DNA of 64,000 nt. Source: Brachymonas sp049977365 (GTDB lineage Bacteria > Pseudomonadota > Gammaproteobacteria > Burkholderiales > Burkholderiaceae_C). Every line of letters starts with the position of its first letter. Position 1 is the stretch's first letter. Positions 1 to 12,061 of the stretch are shown here, piece by piece. Position numbers and translations under genes: made by a program. Where the stretch lies: contig NZ_JBNGEN010000002.1 of NCBI RefSeq assembly GCF_049977365.1, positions 186,001 to 250,000 on the forward strand, read 5' to 3'. The notes under the pieces are model-generated. The model saw nothing but the letters and a program-made list of their open reading frames with translations, did not search any database and was not told where the DNA came from.

Positions 1-363
1 CTGCGCCTGCACTGCTTGCGTAGGACACCCCCGTCCACAGCCTGGCCTGCTGCAGCTGCACGGCCACCCCCGCGAGCCAGCACAGAGCGGCAGGAGTGAC
101 GGAAAAACGGCGCCAAGCCTGTGGCCACCCCAGCGAGCGAAAAGACATGTGTGCACCAGCCATGCACCAAGGACCTCATCGATAGAAAATGGAAAGTACC
201 AAAGTACGCATGCGCATCATGCCATGCGCCCTCTGCCTGTCCGTGGCATGGGCGCATCGTGCAGGGTCTTGCGACATAAAAAAGCGTGCGTATTTGTCGG
301 GCATGCGACAGGCTGTGTGCCATGCGGCCTGCAGGCAGGGCCGGCTGTCGCTAGACTAGCTCC
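1..363. other. upstream intergenic region, no gene called
   Basis: I see no convincing gene here. A short open frame from 149 has biased composition and runs into the next gene, so I left it out. The stretch holds a direct repeat AAAGTAC (193-199 and 201-207), several GCGCAT/ATGCGC half-palindromes around 212-229, and an AT-richer patch near 269-296 that could be a promoter. A gene crossing the left edge cannot be excluded, because one frame stays open from base 2. Confidence 0.5.
269..296 (+). promoter_or_regulatory. weak sigma-70-like promoter candidate for the ATP-grasp/alpha-E gene
   Basis: TTGCGA (269-274), a 16-base spacer and TATTTG (291-296) lie in the only AT-rich patch before the ATG at 364. 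The -10 match is poor, so this is only a candidate. Confidence 0.25.
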
Positions 364-3135
364 ATGAATGCACCCCAAGCCTCTCTCGACGCCGCACCGG
401 TTGCACCTGGAGGTGATGCCGGCTGGACGCTTCCGGGACTCGACGTGCCGTCCACCGCCGGGCACTACAGCGAACTGCTCGGCCGTTCCGTGCCTGAAAG
501 CGCCGGTCCCCTGTCGCCCGCCGACATGGCCCCGCACTGGCGCACCTTCTTCGATGCACTGGCCCGCAAGACGCCGGACGATCTCACCCAGCGGCTGCTG
601 CGCCTGCGGCGCATGGTGCTGGGCAACGGCATCAGCTACAACGTCTATTCCGACAGCCAGGGCGCCCAGCGCCCGTGGGAAGTCGATCTCCTGCCCCTGT
701 TGATTCCCCCCGCCGAATGGGCCACGCTCTCGGCCGGCATCCTGGAGCGCGCGGAGCTGCTGGAGCGCATTCTGCAGGACATCTACGGCCGACAGGAGCT
801 GCTGCGCGACGGTCTGCTGCCCTCGGCCCTGGTGCAGGGCCATCCAGGCTACCTCCGCGCCATGCACGGCATCGCGCAGCGGCATTACCTGCATCTGGTG
901 GCCTTCGATCTCGTCCGGGGTCCTGCGGGGGGCTGGCACCTCATGACCCAGCGCACCCAGGCCCCTTCGGGGCTGGGTTATCTGCTGGAAAACCGCCACC
1001 TCGTGCGGCAGCAGTTTCCGGACACCTTCGAGCAGCTCGGAGTGCCCAAGCTGATCCATGCCTATCAGGCCCTGCTTAAGAGCCTGCGTGCCCACTGTCA
1101 GCCGCTGGTGGGCGCCGGCGAAACGCCCACGCTGGTGCTGCTCACCCCGGGGCAGATGAACGAAACATGGTTCGAGCAGGCCTATCTGGCCCGTTTTCTG
1201 GGCATTCCCCTGGTCGAAGGCGGCGACCTGCGCGTTCACCAGGAAAAGCTCTACCTCAAAACCACCCAGGGGCTGGTGCGCGTGCACGGGCTCCTGCGCC
1301 GCGTGGACGACGACTGGATGGACCCGCTGGAGCTGCGCCCCGAATCGGCGCTCGGTGTGGCCGGGCTGCTGCAGGTCCTGCGCGCAGGCAACGTGGTGGT
1401 GGCCAACAGCCCCGGCAGCGGATTTCTGGAATCCCCGGCCGTGCTGGGCTTTCTGCCGGCCATTGCCGAACACCTGCTGGGCGCCCCCCTGCAGCTGCCG
1501 GCACTGGCAACCTGGTGGTGCGGCGAAGAGGCCGTGCTGCCACAGGCCCTCCCGCGCCTGACCCAGATGGCCATCAAGCCCACCTATGCTGGCAGCGACC
1601 TGTACCACGGCTTTGCCTCGGAGCTGGGCGCCCATCTGCGCCCCGATCAGCTGCAGGACATGGAATCGCGCATCCACCAGCATGGAGGAGACTACACCCT
1701 TCAGCAGTACATGCCGCTGTCCGAAACCGCCTGCTGGCGGCAGGATGGCGCGAGCGGTGCCGCGCAACTCACCTCGCGTCCCGTCGTGCTCAGGGTCTTT
1801 GCCATCCGGGATGGCGACGGCTGGATGGCCCTGCCAGGCGGCATGGCACGACTGGCCATGGGCGATACCGAAATCGCCTCGATGCAGCGTGGCGGCAGCA
1901 GCGTGGACGTGTGGATCCTGCCGGAGTCCACAGCCAGCGCTGCCGACCTGCCTGCGCGGGCCCCTGCCGCCGCCGCCCCTGCTCCGGCCCCTTCGGCATC
2001 CACCCCGCGCCCCCATGCACGCCACCACGCACCCGAACTGCTCATCAGCCGCATGGCCGAGAACCTGTTCTGGCTCGGGCGCTACACCGAACGCAGCGAA
2101 AACACCGTCCGCCTCTCGATCATGGCCTTCGACAGGCTCAGCCATCAGGATGCCCCCGGCCCCGTGCTGCTCGACTGGCTCTGGCGGGTCAGCCTCGACC
2201 AGGAACTGCTCGCCCCCGACGCGCCACACCAGGGCACGGCCGCCGCCCTCGAAGCGGCCCTGACCACCTCGCTGTGCCAGGACCACACCGGGCTGGCCGG
2301 CACGATCCTGCCCATGCAGAACGTCACCTCCATGCTGCGCAGCTACCTTTCGCACCAGCACTGGCAGCTGGTGCAGGAAGTGCGCCACGGCTTCGACACC
2401 CTGCACGACACCGTATCGCCCGCCCCTGCCCCCGACGGCAGCCTCCCTCCGCTGCCGGCCGCGCAGGATGTGGTGAGCCAGCTCGTCGATCTCAGCCATG
2501 CCCTCGCAGCGGTGACCGGCGTGCAGTTCGACCGCCTGCCGCGCGGCATCGGCTGGCAGATGCTGATGCTCGGGCGCATGGTCGAGCGCCTGGCCTGCGT
2601 GGCCAACACCCTGCAGCATGCGCTCGAACAGGGTGTCCACCACGACGCGCAGGCAAGCATCGCCCTGCTGTCGCTGTTCGACAACCGCCAGCCCCAGCCC
2701 CGACTGCATACCGAAGTGCTCCCCACGCTGGAGACCTGGCGGCCCCTCATCGCCAATCCCCGCCACCCGCGCTCCCTGCACTGGACACTCGGCGAACTGC
2801 GCGACCTGCTGCACCACCTGCCCGTGACTTCGGGAACGGCCCATCAGCCACCCGCATCGGCACAGGAGCCGCCGGTCACGCCGGCTCCCTCCGCCCTCCA
2901 GGACGATGCCATGCACTGGCCCGCGCTGCAGGCCATCTGGCCCGACCTGTCGGCATGGGAACACGCCACCCCCGACACTGCCACCGAGCTCACTCCGGAC
3001 ACCCTGCCAGACAGCACGAGCCTGCAGGCCCTGCTGCAGCAATGCCAGATCGTGGCCGACGCCATCAACACCGCCGTCTCGCAGACGTATTTCTACCCGG
3101 CGGCAGACGCCATCAGCCAGAGCATCGGCACCTGA
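364..3135 (+). CDS. fused circularly permuted type 2 ATP-grasp / alpha-E protein
   Basis: A 923-residue protein made of two families usually encoded separately. Residues about 80-520 are a circularly permuted ATP-grasp domain (DUF404/DUF407 type), shown by DPLELRPESALGV from residue 320 and NVVVANSPGSGFLESPA after it. Residues about 560-923 are an alpha-E (DUF403) domain, opening with the hallmark RMAENLFWLGRYTERSENT. A Pro/Ala-rich linker (520-558) joins them, and about 65 extra Pro/Thr-rich residues sit in the alpha-E part near 821-886. ATP-grasp proteins of this group are predicted to make peptide bonds; the substrate is unknown. The transglutaminase gene follows after 73 bases, so the two are probably one operon. 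These families usually accompany the Anbu peptidase, which is at 28178 here. No strong ribosome binding site precedes the ATG. Confidence 0.9.
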   Translation: MNAPQASLDAAPVAPGGDAGWTLPGLDVPSTAGHYSELLGRSVPESAGPLSPADMAPHWRTFFDALARKTPDDLTQRLLRLRRMVLGNGISYNVYSDSQGAQRPWEVDLLPLLIPPAEWATLSAGILERAELLERILQDIYGRQELLRDGLLPSALVQGHPGYLRAMHGIAQRHYLHLVAFDLVRGPAGGWHLMTQRTQAPSGLGYLLENRHLVRQQFPDTFEQLGVPKLIHAYQALLKSLRAHCQPLVGAGETPTLVLLTPGQMNETWFEQAYLARFLGIPLVEGGDLRVHQEKLYLKTTQGLVRVHGLLRRVDDDWMDPLELRPESALGVAGLLQVLRAGNVVVANSPGSGFLESPAVLGFLPAIAEHLLGAPLQLPALATWWCGEEAVLPQALPRLTQMAIKPTYAGSDLYHGFASELGAHLRPDQLQDMESRIHQHGGDYTLQQYMPLSETACWRQDGASGAAQLTSRPVVLRVFAIRDGDGWMALPGGMARLAMGDTEIASMQRGGSSVDVWILPESTASAADLPARAPAAAAPAPAPSASTPRPHARHHAPELLISRMAENLFWLGRYTERSENTVRLSIMAFDRLSHQDAPGPVLLDWLWRVSLDQELLAPDAPHQGTAAALEAALTTSLCQDHTGLAGTILPMQNVTSMLRSYLSHQHWQLVQEVRHGFDTLHDTVSPAPAPDGSLPPLPAAQDVVSQLVDLSHALAAVTGVQFDRLPRGIGWQMLMLGRMVERLACVANTLQHALEQGVHHDAQASIALLSLFDNRQPQPRLHTEVLPTLETWRPLIANPRHPRSLHWTLGELRDLLHHLPVTSGTAHQPPASAQEPPVTPAPSALQDDAMHWPALQAIWPDLSAWEHATPDTATELTPDTLPDSTSLQALLQQCQIVADAINTAVSQTYFYPAADAISQSIGT

Positions 3136-3208
3136 TCCCCCCGGAACCGCTGCCCCTGCTGCCCCTGGCCTGACCTCCTTCCCGATTCCGATTTCCGCCC
3201 TCTCCGCC

Positions 3209-4219
3209 ATGCATCTGCGCGTCACCCACCAAACCACCTACCTCTACAGCCAGACCGTGCAGTCGGCCCAGCACATGGCCTGGCTGCGTCCGGTGGACAC
3301 CCTGCACCAGAAAGTGCTCTCGCACAGCCTGGTGATCACGCCCGAGCCAGCCTCCCTGTCCACCTCCCAGGATGTGTACGGCAACCAGCGCAGCTACTTC
3401 AGCGTGGCCGCTGCACACCAGCAGCTGCAGGTCACCGCCTGCACCGAAATCGAGACCGTCACGCCCGCCATCGGCTACAGCTATGCCCCCTGGGAACAGG
3501 TCCGCGAGCGGTTTGCCTACCGGGCTGGACAGCCGTTCGACGTGGCGGCCGAATTCATCTACCCCTCGCCCTACGTCCCCCGGCACAGCGACTTCAGCGA
3601 ATACGCCGAACCCAGCTTCACGCCCGGACGCGGGCTGTTCGAGGCCTGCATCGACCTCACCGAACGCATCCACACGGAATGCCGCTACGCCCCGGCCAGC
3701 ACCGACCTGCAGACCCCGGCACGCACCGCGCTCGCGCAGCGCCAGGGCGTCTGCCAGGACTTTGCGCACATCATGATCGGCTGCCTGCGCTCCCTCGGCC
3801 TGCCCGCACGGTACGTCAGCGGCTACCTGCTCACCACCCCGCCGCCCGGTCAGCCCCGCCTCATCGGCGCCGATGCCTCCCATGCCTGGGTTTCGGTCTA
3901 TCTGCCCGATGCCGAAGTCGACCTGCAGCTCTCCTCCACCCCGCTCAACGATGCCCAGGCCCTGCCCTTCCGGCCCGCCAGCGGCATCACGCGCGGCTAC
4001 TGGTGCGACTTCGATCCCACCAACAACCGCTTCGGCTGGGGCACTCCAGGAGCCGACTACATCGTGGTGGCCACAGGACGTGACTTCGGCGATGTCACCC
4101 CTCTGCGCGGCGTGCTCACGGGGGGCGCCTCGCACTCGCTGCAGGTGGGCGTCACGGTGGAACCCGTCGACAACCCGGCGCAGCCTGCCCCTGCCGCGCC
4201 TGCGGTTCCCGCGCCCTGA
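3209..4219 (+). CDS. transglutaminase-like cysteine protease family protein
   Basis: A 336-residue protein of the bacterial transglutaminase/protease-like family, with the N-terminal beta domain typical of the group (starting MHLRVTHQTTYLY). The catalytic triad is visible: Cys182 in RQGVCQDFAHIM, His225 in DASHAWVSVYLP and Asp269 in WCDFDPTNN. The frame is open further upstream into the previous gene, but family length and the N-terminal match support the ATG at 3209. No signal peptide is seen, so it is probably cytoplasmic. It lies directly behind the ATP-grasp/alpha-E gene, the conserved partner set of Anbu loci, where it is thought to cleave or transfer peptide tags. That role is inferred from gene neighbourhood in the literature. 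The C-terminus is a short Ala/Pro tail. Confidence 0.88.
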   Translation: MHLRVTHQTTYLYSQTVQSAQHMAWLRPVDTLHQKVLSHSLVITPEPASLSTSQDVYGNQRSYFSVAAAHQQLQVTACTEIETVTPAIGYSYAPWEQVRERFAYRAGQPFDVAAEFIYPSPYVPRHSDFSEYAEPSFTPGRGLFEACIDLTERIHTECRYAPASTDLQTPARTALAQRQGVCQDFAHIMIGCLRSLGLPARYVSGYLLTTPPPGQPRLIGADASHAWVSVYLPDAEVDLQLSSTPLNDAQALPFRPASGITRGYWCDFDPTNNRFGWGTPGADYIVVATGRDFGDVTPLRGVLTGGASHSLQVGVTVEPVDNPAQPAPAAPAVPAP

Positions 4220-4308
4220 CGACGGCCCTCGGATTTAAGAATGGGCCCTGGGCAGTGCACGATGCCCCCATGGCCACTGTCCACGCCACCCGCTCCTGCC
4301 AATCCTCC

Positions 4309-4314
4309 TACAAT
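4309..4314 (+). promoter_or_regulatory. -10-like hexamer TACAAT upstream of the RidA-family gene
   Basis: TACAAT differs from TATAAT at one base and stands out in GC-rich sequence. No convincing -35 lies 16-18 bases upstream. If used, the transcript would carry the 11-base repeat in a leader of about 215 bases. Confidence 0.3.
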
Positions 4315-4330
4315 GATTCCGCTGCACTGC

Positions 4331-4360
4331 GCGCCTGTGTGGCGCCTGTGTGGCGCCTGT
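4331..4360. repeat. 11-bp tandem repeat, 2.7 copies
   Basis: GCGCCTGTGTG occurs at 4331-4341 and 4342-4352, followed by a partial copy GCGCCTGT at 4353-4360. The copies are identical, which suggests recent slippage or selection. Confidence 0.85.
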
Positions 4361-4535
4361 CTGCACGGTGGCTCCAGCAGGGCCAGCGACACCGCCAGAG
4401 GCCCACTCTCCAGCCGTGCCGAGGGGCCCTCCCTGCTGCGGATGCAGAAGGGTGTGGTGCTCTGTGTGTTCTGCGTGTGCTCTGCACACCCCCCCTTTCG
4501 TCTGTCTTTTCATCGATCCCCGAGGAGAATCATCC

Positions 4536-4994
4536 ATGTCCGATATCTACGCCCAGCTCGAGCAGATGGGCATTGCCCTGCCCCCCGTTGCCGTGCCCGC
4601 CGCCGCCTACGTGCCCTTTGTGCAAAGTGGCAACCAGGTCTACCTCAGCGGCCACATCGCCAAGCGTGACGGCAAGGTCTGGGTCGGACAGCTCGGCAAG
4701 GACATGGACACCGCCACTGGTGCCCAGGCAGCGCAGGCCATTGCCGTGGATCTGCTGGGAACGCTGCATGCTGCCGTGGGAGATCTCAACCGCATCCGGC
4801 GCATCGTCAAGGTGGTGAGCCTGGTCAACTCCGCTCCCGACTTCACCGAACAGCACCTTGTGACCAACGGCTGCAGCGAACTGCTCGGCAAGGTCTTCGG
4901 TGCCGAGAAGGGCGCCCATGCCCGCAGCGCCTTCGGCGTGGCACAGCTGCCCATGGGGTCGTGCGTCGAGATCGAACTGATCGCCGAAATCTGA
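4536..4994 (+). CDS. RidA-family (YjgF/YER057c/UK114) reactive-intermediate deaminase
   Basis: A 152-residue RidA-fold protein, somewhat longer than the 128-residue E. coli RidA. RidA proteins form trimers and hydrolyse reactive enamine/imine intermediates released by PLP enzymes. The C-terminal signature is present: HARSAFGVAQLPMG, in which Arg130 corresponds to the essential Arg105 of enterobacterial RidA, followed by VEIE. An active deaminase is therefore plausible, but the longer subclass may act on other substrates. The ATG at 4536 is preceded by AGGAG at good spacing, so the upstream in-frame extension is rejected. It converges on the methyltransferase gene, with a TTCG hairpin between them. 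Confidence 0.85.
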   Translation: MSDIYAQLEQMGIALPPVAVPAAAYVPFVQSGNQVYLSGHIAKRDGKVWVGQLGKDMDTATGAQAAQAIAVDLLGTLHAAVGDLNRIRRIVKVVSLVNSAPDFTEQHLVTNGCSELLGKVFGAEKGAHARSAFGVAQLPMGSCVEIELIAEI

Positions 4995-5010
4995 TCCCCT
5001 GCCGACGACA

Positions 5011-5030
5011 CCCCTTCCTTCGGGAAGGGG
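5011..5030. terminator. C(TTCG)G tetraloop hairpin between convergent genes
   Basis: CCCCTTCC-TTCG-GGAAGGGG forms an 8-bp perfect stem closed by C-G around a UUCG tetraloop, one of the most stable RNA hairpins. It lies between two convergent stop codons and is symmetric, so it can act in both directions. It lacks a T-run, so it may block or stabilise 3' ends rather than be a strict intrinsic terminator. Confidence 0.7.
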
Positions 5031-5034
5031 CCCC

Positions 5035-5964
5035 TCAGCCGGCCTCCACCGGCGCAGGCTCCCCGCCGCCCACGGCCAGCACATAAAGCCCGTAGAACGG
5101 CACCCCGGTCCAGAACCGGAACCCCGCACATCCCAGTGCGCTGCTCCAGTCGTATCCTGCCATCACGTCGAACTGTCCTGCCAGCTTCAGGCGCTGATGC
5201 GGCGTCTGCAGATCCTCCTGGCGATGCAGCCCCCAGCGGATGCATGCCCCGGTGTGCCGCAGCGACCGATGCCACTGGGTCGGCCCGCGCGCCACCTCCG
5301 ACAGGGCATCGAGCACCAGCATCGATCCGCCCGGCGCCCGCTCCCCCACCGTGCGCAGCAGTGCCCGTACCTGGGCACGATCCAGATACATGCTCACGCC
5401 TTCGAGCAGAATGAAAAGGGGTACCTCCCCGCCCGCGTCCACCCCGGCGGCCTCCCACCATCCCGGCTGGGACAGATCCCTGGCCACCATGCGGTGGCGG
5501 TCATTGAGCGGAGGCAGCAGACGCTGCCGCAGCGCCATGACCTCCGGCATGTCGATCTCGGTCATGCGCGCACGGCCATTGTCGAGCCACTGAAAGTACT
5601 GGCTCAGGCCACACCCCAGATTCAGCACATGCCCCTGAGGATGCCGCTCCAGAAACGCACGGGCCAGTGTACGCACATACTGCGTGCGCACCAGAGTGCC
5701 CCATACACTGGCACGATCCTCCAGCCAGCGCTGTCCATCCTCTCCCAGTGCTTCCAGGGTGCGACGGGCATAGACATCGTCCACCGCCAGCGCCGGATAG
5801 AGCGCATCCCCAAACGCCCGCCCCGCAAGCGGAATCAGCAGGGTGGAGGGCACGCACGAGAGCGATGCACACACCCCGCTGCGCCCCTGCCCTGCAGCAG
5901 CTTCATCGGCACCGCGCAAGGCAGCAGGGGACTGGGAAAAAGGAGGACCTTCGGCAGACTGCAT
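5035..5964 (-). CDS. class I SAM-dependent methyltransferase, leucine carboxyl methyltransferase (Ppm1/TcmP) family
   Basis: The SAM-binding motif VLNLGCGLSQYFQWL and later LLEGVSMYLD and GSMLVLDALSE place this protein in the PF04072-like family of O-methyltransferases. Bacterial members act on small molecules or polyketides, and the substrate here is unknown. I chose the ATG at 5964 (309 residues), which has GGGGAG a few bases upstream. The frame is also open to 6072, but that extension looks non-coding. The flavoprotein gene lies 145 bases upstream on the same strand, so co-transcription is possible but unproved. Confidence 0.8.
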   Translation of the reverse strand: MQSAEGPPFSQSPAALRGADEAAAGQGRSGVCASLSCVPSTLLIPLAGRAFGDALYPALAVDDVYARRTLEALGEDGQRWLEDRASVWGTLVRTQYVRTLARAFLERHPQGHVLNLGCGLSQYFQWLDNGRARMTEIDMPEVMALRQRLLPPLNDRHRMVARDLSQPGWWEAAGVDAGGEVPLFILLEGVSMYLDRAQVRALLRTVGERAPGGSMLVLDALSEVARGPTQWHRSLRHTGACIRWGLHRQEDLQTPHQRLKLAGQFDVMAGYDWSSALGCAGFRFWTGVPFYGLYVLAVGGGEPAPVEAG

Positions 5965-6109
5965 GGGAGCTCCCCGTAGACAGGCAGGACATGGAACAGC
6001 GCAGCAGGAATCCATCACTCGACGGCACCTGCAACCTGTTCCATTCTGGCGCACCTTTGCCCCCTCTGACAAGCCCGTACCGGGCCCGCCAGGCGGCCTG
6101 TCCGGCTCC

Positions 6110-7252
6110 TCACCAGAGCTGCCGTATCAGCCCCGAAATCACCTTGCGGATATGCAGGGGGTAAGTACCCTCCCCCATGAACACATCCATGGTTCGCCCC
6201 GCCAGCCGGGGACCAAAGTGCCGCAGCAGGGCATCGCGGATGCGGGGCTGGCCATAGCACCAGCTCGCCAGAGTGCGCGCGGCCCGGTACTGCGGCATGA
6301 AGTGCTCCTCCAGATGGGCCTGGTAGAGCCGCTCGGTCTGCGCCGCATCACCCGCCCCCTGCACAAGGGCCTCCGCCGCCCAGATGCCACTCTGCAGCGC
6401 CTGCGAGATCCCTTCTGCCGTAAGGGGATCTGCCAGCCCTGCGGCATCGCCGGTCAGCAGCACCCGCTGGCGCGCCAGCACCGGCATGGGCCCCACCGGA
6501 ATCACATAGCCATGCATCTGCTGCAGATCCATGTCCTTCACCCCCAGCACCTGCGCATAGCGCAGGCAGTGCTGCTTGAGCCCCGGCGAGCCCCCCCGCT
6601 TCTGGAACACTCCGACACCGATCGACAGATGCCCCTGCTTGGGAAAGTTCCATCCATACCCATGCGGAATGCTGTCGAAATCGAAGCGCAGCTCCCCGGA
6701 CAGACGCGCGAAATCGGCGTCCGGCACGCGCACCTCGCATTCGATGGCCGGCAGGAGCGTGCGTGACTCGCTCCACCCCGCCCAGCGGGCAGTCGGCCCG
6801 CGCGCCCCGTCGGCCGCCACCACATGGCGCGTCTCCATCACCCCGGCCGTCGTATGCAGGCGGTGCCACTCCGACCCGAGCTCCAGCCCTTCGAGCGCAC
6901 ATCCATCGCGCAGCACCGCCCCGGCCCGAACGGCTTCCCGGGCCAGCAGGTGATCGAACGCATCGCGCATCACCAGCGTCACCGCAGGCGCGTCACGCTG
7001 TGCCTCAAGCCGCCCCCGATACTGGTCGTAATACATGGCGATATGGCCAAACTCGCGTTCCACCGCCGGCGTGATGTCGAAGGGCAGCAGCCGACGGCCC
7101 CGGTACACCAGCCCTCCGCCGCACACCTTGCTGCGCGGCAGCCGTTCCTTCTCGATCAGTGCCACCCGCATTCCGGCCTCTGCCAGCCGATGCGCGGCCA
7201 TGGTTCCTGCCGGCCCGGCCCCCACCACCACGGCATCCCATTTCTCCACCAT
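6110..7252 (-). CDS. geranylgeranyl-reductase-family FAD-dependent oxidoreductase
   Basis: A 380-residue flavoprotein. The N-terminus VVVGAGPAGTMAAHRLAEAG is the FAD dinucleotide-binding fold, and GDAAGLADPLTAEGISQAL is the second FAD motif typical of the geranylgeranyl reductase / digeranylgeranylglycerophospholipid reductase group. Characterised members saturate isoprenoid double bonds for chlorophyll side chains or archaeal lipids. No photosynthesis genes are visible in this window, so the substrate is open; quinone or polyprenyl chains are possible. The ATG at 7252 has AAGGGG upstream and starts right before the Rossmann motif, so it was preferred over 7288. Confidence 0.85.
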   Translation of the reverse strand: MVEKWDAVVVGAGPAGTMAAHRLAEAGMRVALIEKERLPRSKVCGGGLVYRGRRLLPFDITPAVEREFGHIAMYYDQYRGRLEAQRDAPAVTLVMRDAFDHLLAREAVRAGAVLRDGCALEGLELGSEWHRLHTTAGVMETRHVVAADGARGPTARWAGWSESRTLLPAIECEVRVPDADFARLSGELRFDFDSIPHGYGWNFPKQGHLSIGVGVFQKRGGSPGLKQHCLRYAQVLGVKDMDLQQMHGYVIPVGPMPVLARQRVLLTGDAAGLADPLTAEGISQALQSGIWAAEALVQGAGDAAQTERLYQAHLEEHFMPQYRAARTLASWCYGQPRIRDALLRHFGPRLAGRTMDVFMGEGTYPLHIRKVISGLIRQLW

Positions 7253-7366
7253 GTCTGTCCCCTTTGTGCTGCCCCTGCATCCATGCAAAACGGGGCACGG
7301 CCCGCCCGGTGCGGCCCATGCCCCAGTCCTGGAGTCCGGATCAGGACTCCCTGTTCCGGTATCCGC

Positions 7367-9028
<1,662 letters not shown>

Positions 9029-9383
9029 GCGATGTGTTCCTTGTGCCGGCGCGTGCGCGGCATGCTGATAAGGGAGAAAGGGGAAAAACGGGAAGAATGT
9101 GCCGTATGTGGCAAGACTGCCACCCGCAGACGGAAAAAACGCTTTTTGCGGGCAGTTGCGACGTGTATTATCCCAGCATGCGACAATACGCGGCGTTGCC
9201 AGCCACCAGTATCTGGCAATCAAGCCCGGGGCTCTGAGCCTTCGGGCAGGTCGCATGCGGGCCATGCCCCCGATGCCTTCGGGACGCAAGCATGCCCGCT
9301 CCCAGTCTGCCCTTCACTGGTAAGCGCTCCTCGCGCAAAAGGCAGCCCTTGACTGACCCAGCGCCTCCAAGGCGCCCCCAACC
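9029..9383. other. divergent promoter region between ettA and rhlE
   Basis: These 355 bases hold no gene I can support. An AT-richer stretch at 9127-9187 contains TATTAT (9166-9171) and GACAAT (9182-9187), either of which could be a -10 for rhlE. The reverse strand of the same stretch could serve ettA. No -35 is convincing. A run of A/G at 9066-9090 lies close to the ettA start. Confidence 0.5.
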
Positions 9384-11216
<1,833 letters not shown>

Positions 11217-11301
11217 GCCCCATCTCAGTCCGGGCAGCCATCGCCCGGGCTGTAGCCACCCCAAAGGAAGCCTTCCTGCTGCTGCAGACCCGTGGGCTTC
11301 C

Positions 11302-11331
11302 ACAAAAAAACCGACCTTGTGGTCGGCTTTT
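11302..11331. terminator. bidirectional intrinsic terminator between rhlE and the ArsR gene
   Basis: A run of A's, then CCGACC-TTGT-GGTCGG (11310-11325), then C and TTTTT. The flanking A and T runs make it work in both directions, between two convergent genes. Confidence 0.9.
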
Positions 11332-11396
11332 TGGGGTGTGGAGGGTGCGTGTTCACCCACCCGGCATCTCTCCTCGTGCCGGCGGTGTCTCTCCGC

Positions 11397-11717
11397 TCAG
11401 CACAGATCCTGCATGCAGTAGAGCCGGTAGAGCGTCTCCAGCAGCTTTTGCGCATGCGCATCGGCCACCCGGTAGATGATCTGCTTGCCCTCGCGGCGGG
11501 TCTCGACGAGGTTTTCTGCACGCAGCACACCGAGCTGCTGCGACAGGGTGGGCTGCCGGATGCCGAGCAGCTGCTCAAGCTCCCCGACCGATTTTTCTCC
11601 CTGGCTCAGCTGGCACAGCAGAAGCAGGCGGTTTTCATTGGCCAGGACCCGCAGGAGGTTCGATGCCTCGTGAGCAGCGGACCGCATGCTGGTGATGTCG
11701 ATGGTGATGGCGTCCAT
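11397..11717 (-). CDS. ArsR/SmtB-family regulator, SqrR/BigR/YgaV persulfide-sensor-like
   Basis: A 106-residue winged-helix repressor; the helix-turn-helix lies around SVGELEQLLGIRQPTLSQQL (43-62). Cysteines are at 35 (LLLLCQLSQGEK), 101 (YRLYC) and 106. The 66-residue gap between Cys35 and Cys101 equals that of Cys41/Cys107 in SqrR and Cys42/Cys108 in BigR, where persulfide links the pair and releases DNA. The ArsR metal-site cysteines of the ELCVCDL type are absent. I infer a sulfide/persulfide- or redox-responsive repressor. No sulfide-oxidising gene is adjacent, so the targets are unknown. The terminator downstream isolates it as a single gene. Confidence 0.82.
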   Translation of the reverse strand: MDAITIDITSMRSAAHEASNLLRVLANENRLLLLCQLSQGEKSVGELEQLLGIRQPTLSQQLGVLRAENLVETRREGKQIIYRVADAHAQKLLETLYRLYCMQDLC

Positions 11718-12061
11718 AAATAGGTGGAAACTGGCTGAGTGGTGGTTTTGACGGGGGCGATTATTATGCGGATCGGCGTGGCTGCAAAATGACGGGCGGC
11801 AATGGTTGACTGCATCCCCCGGCTCCAGCCAGCCAACGCCTGGGGTCGAATGCCCGGCAGAGACTGCTGCGCAAACCCGTTGCCGCTGTCTGGATGACCA
11901 CGAGGAGCTGCGTCACTGCGCGTTCCGCACCATGGCATGGCCTTCACTCAGGCACAGCCCCTGCGGACAAGTGGACGCATTGTTCCACATCCCTCCGGCA
12001 TCCAGCGCAAGCAATGCTGACCACACCATGACGAATTCTTGATACAGGAGTGATTTTTCCC
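11718..12061. other. divergent control region between the ArsR gene and gloA
   Basis: No gene is supported here. An AT-rich island at 11760-11768 reads CATAAT on the minus strand, a candidate -10 for the regulator, but no -35 matches. The gloA Shine-Dalgarno AGGAG is at 12046-12050. I found no clear long palindrome for the regulator. Confidence 0.45.

Larger units (their letters stand above)
4220..4535. other. intergenic region with short tandem repeat and promoter-like sequence
   Basis: No gene is supported in these 316 bases. They hold a TACAAT -10-like hexamer (4309-4314) without a clear -35, an 11-base tandem repeat (4331-4360), and the Shine-Dalgarno AGGAG (4523-4527) of the RidA gene. 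Confidence 0.6.

Noticed and set aside
149..367. 72-residue open frame before the ATP-grasp gene
   Set aside because: Composition is Cys/His/Pro/Gly-rich without a domain, it has no Shine-Dalgarno, and it overlaps the start of the downstream gene.
217..3237. 1006-residue open frame antisense to the ATP-grasp/alpha-E gene
   Set aside because: It mirrors a real gene in high-GC DNA, has no recognisable domain and is rich in Gly/Gln/Arg/His as expected for antisense frames.
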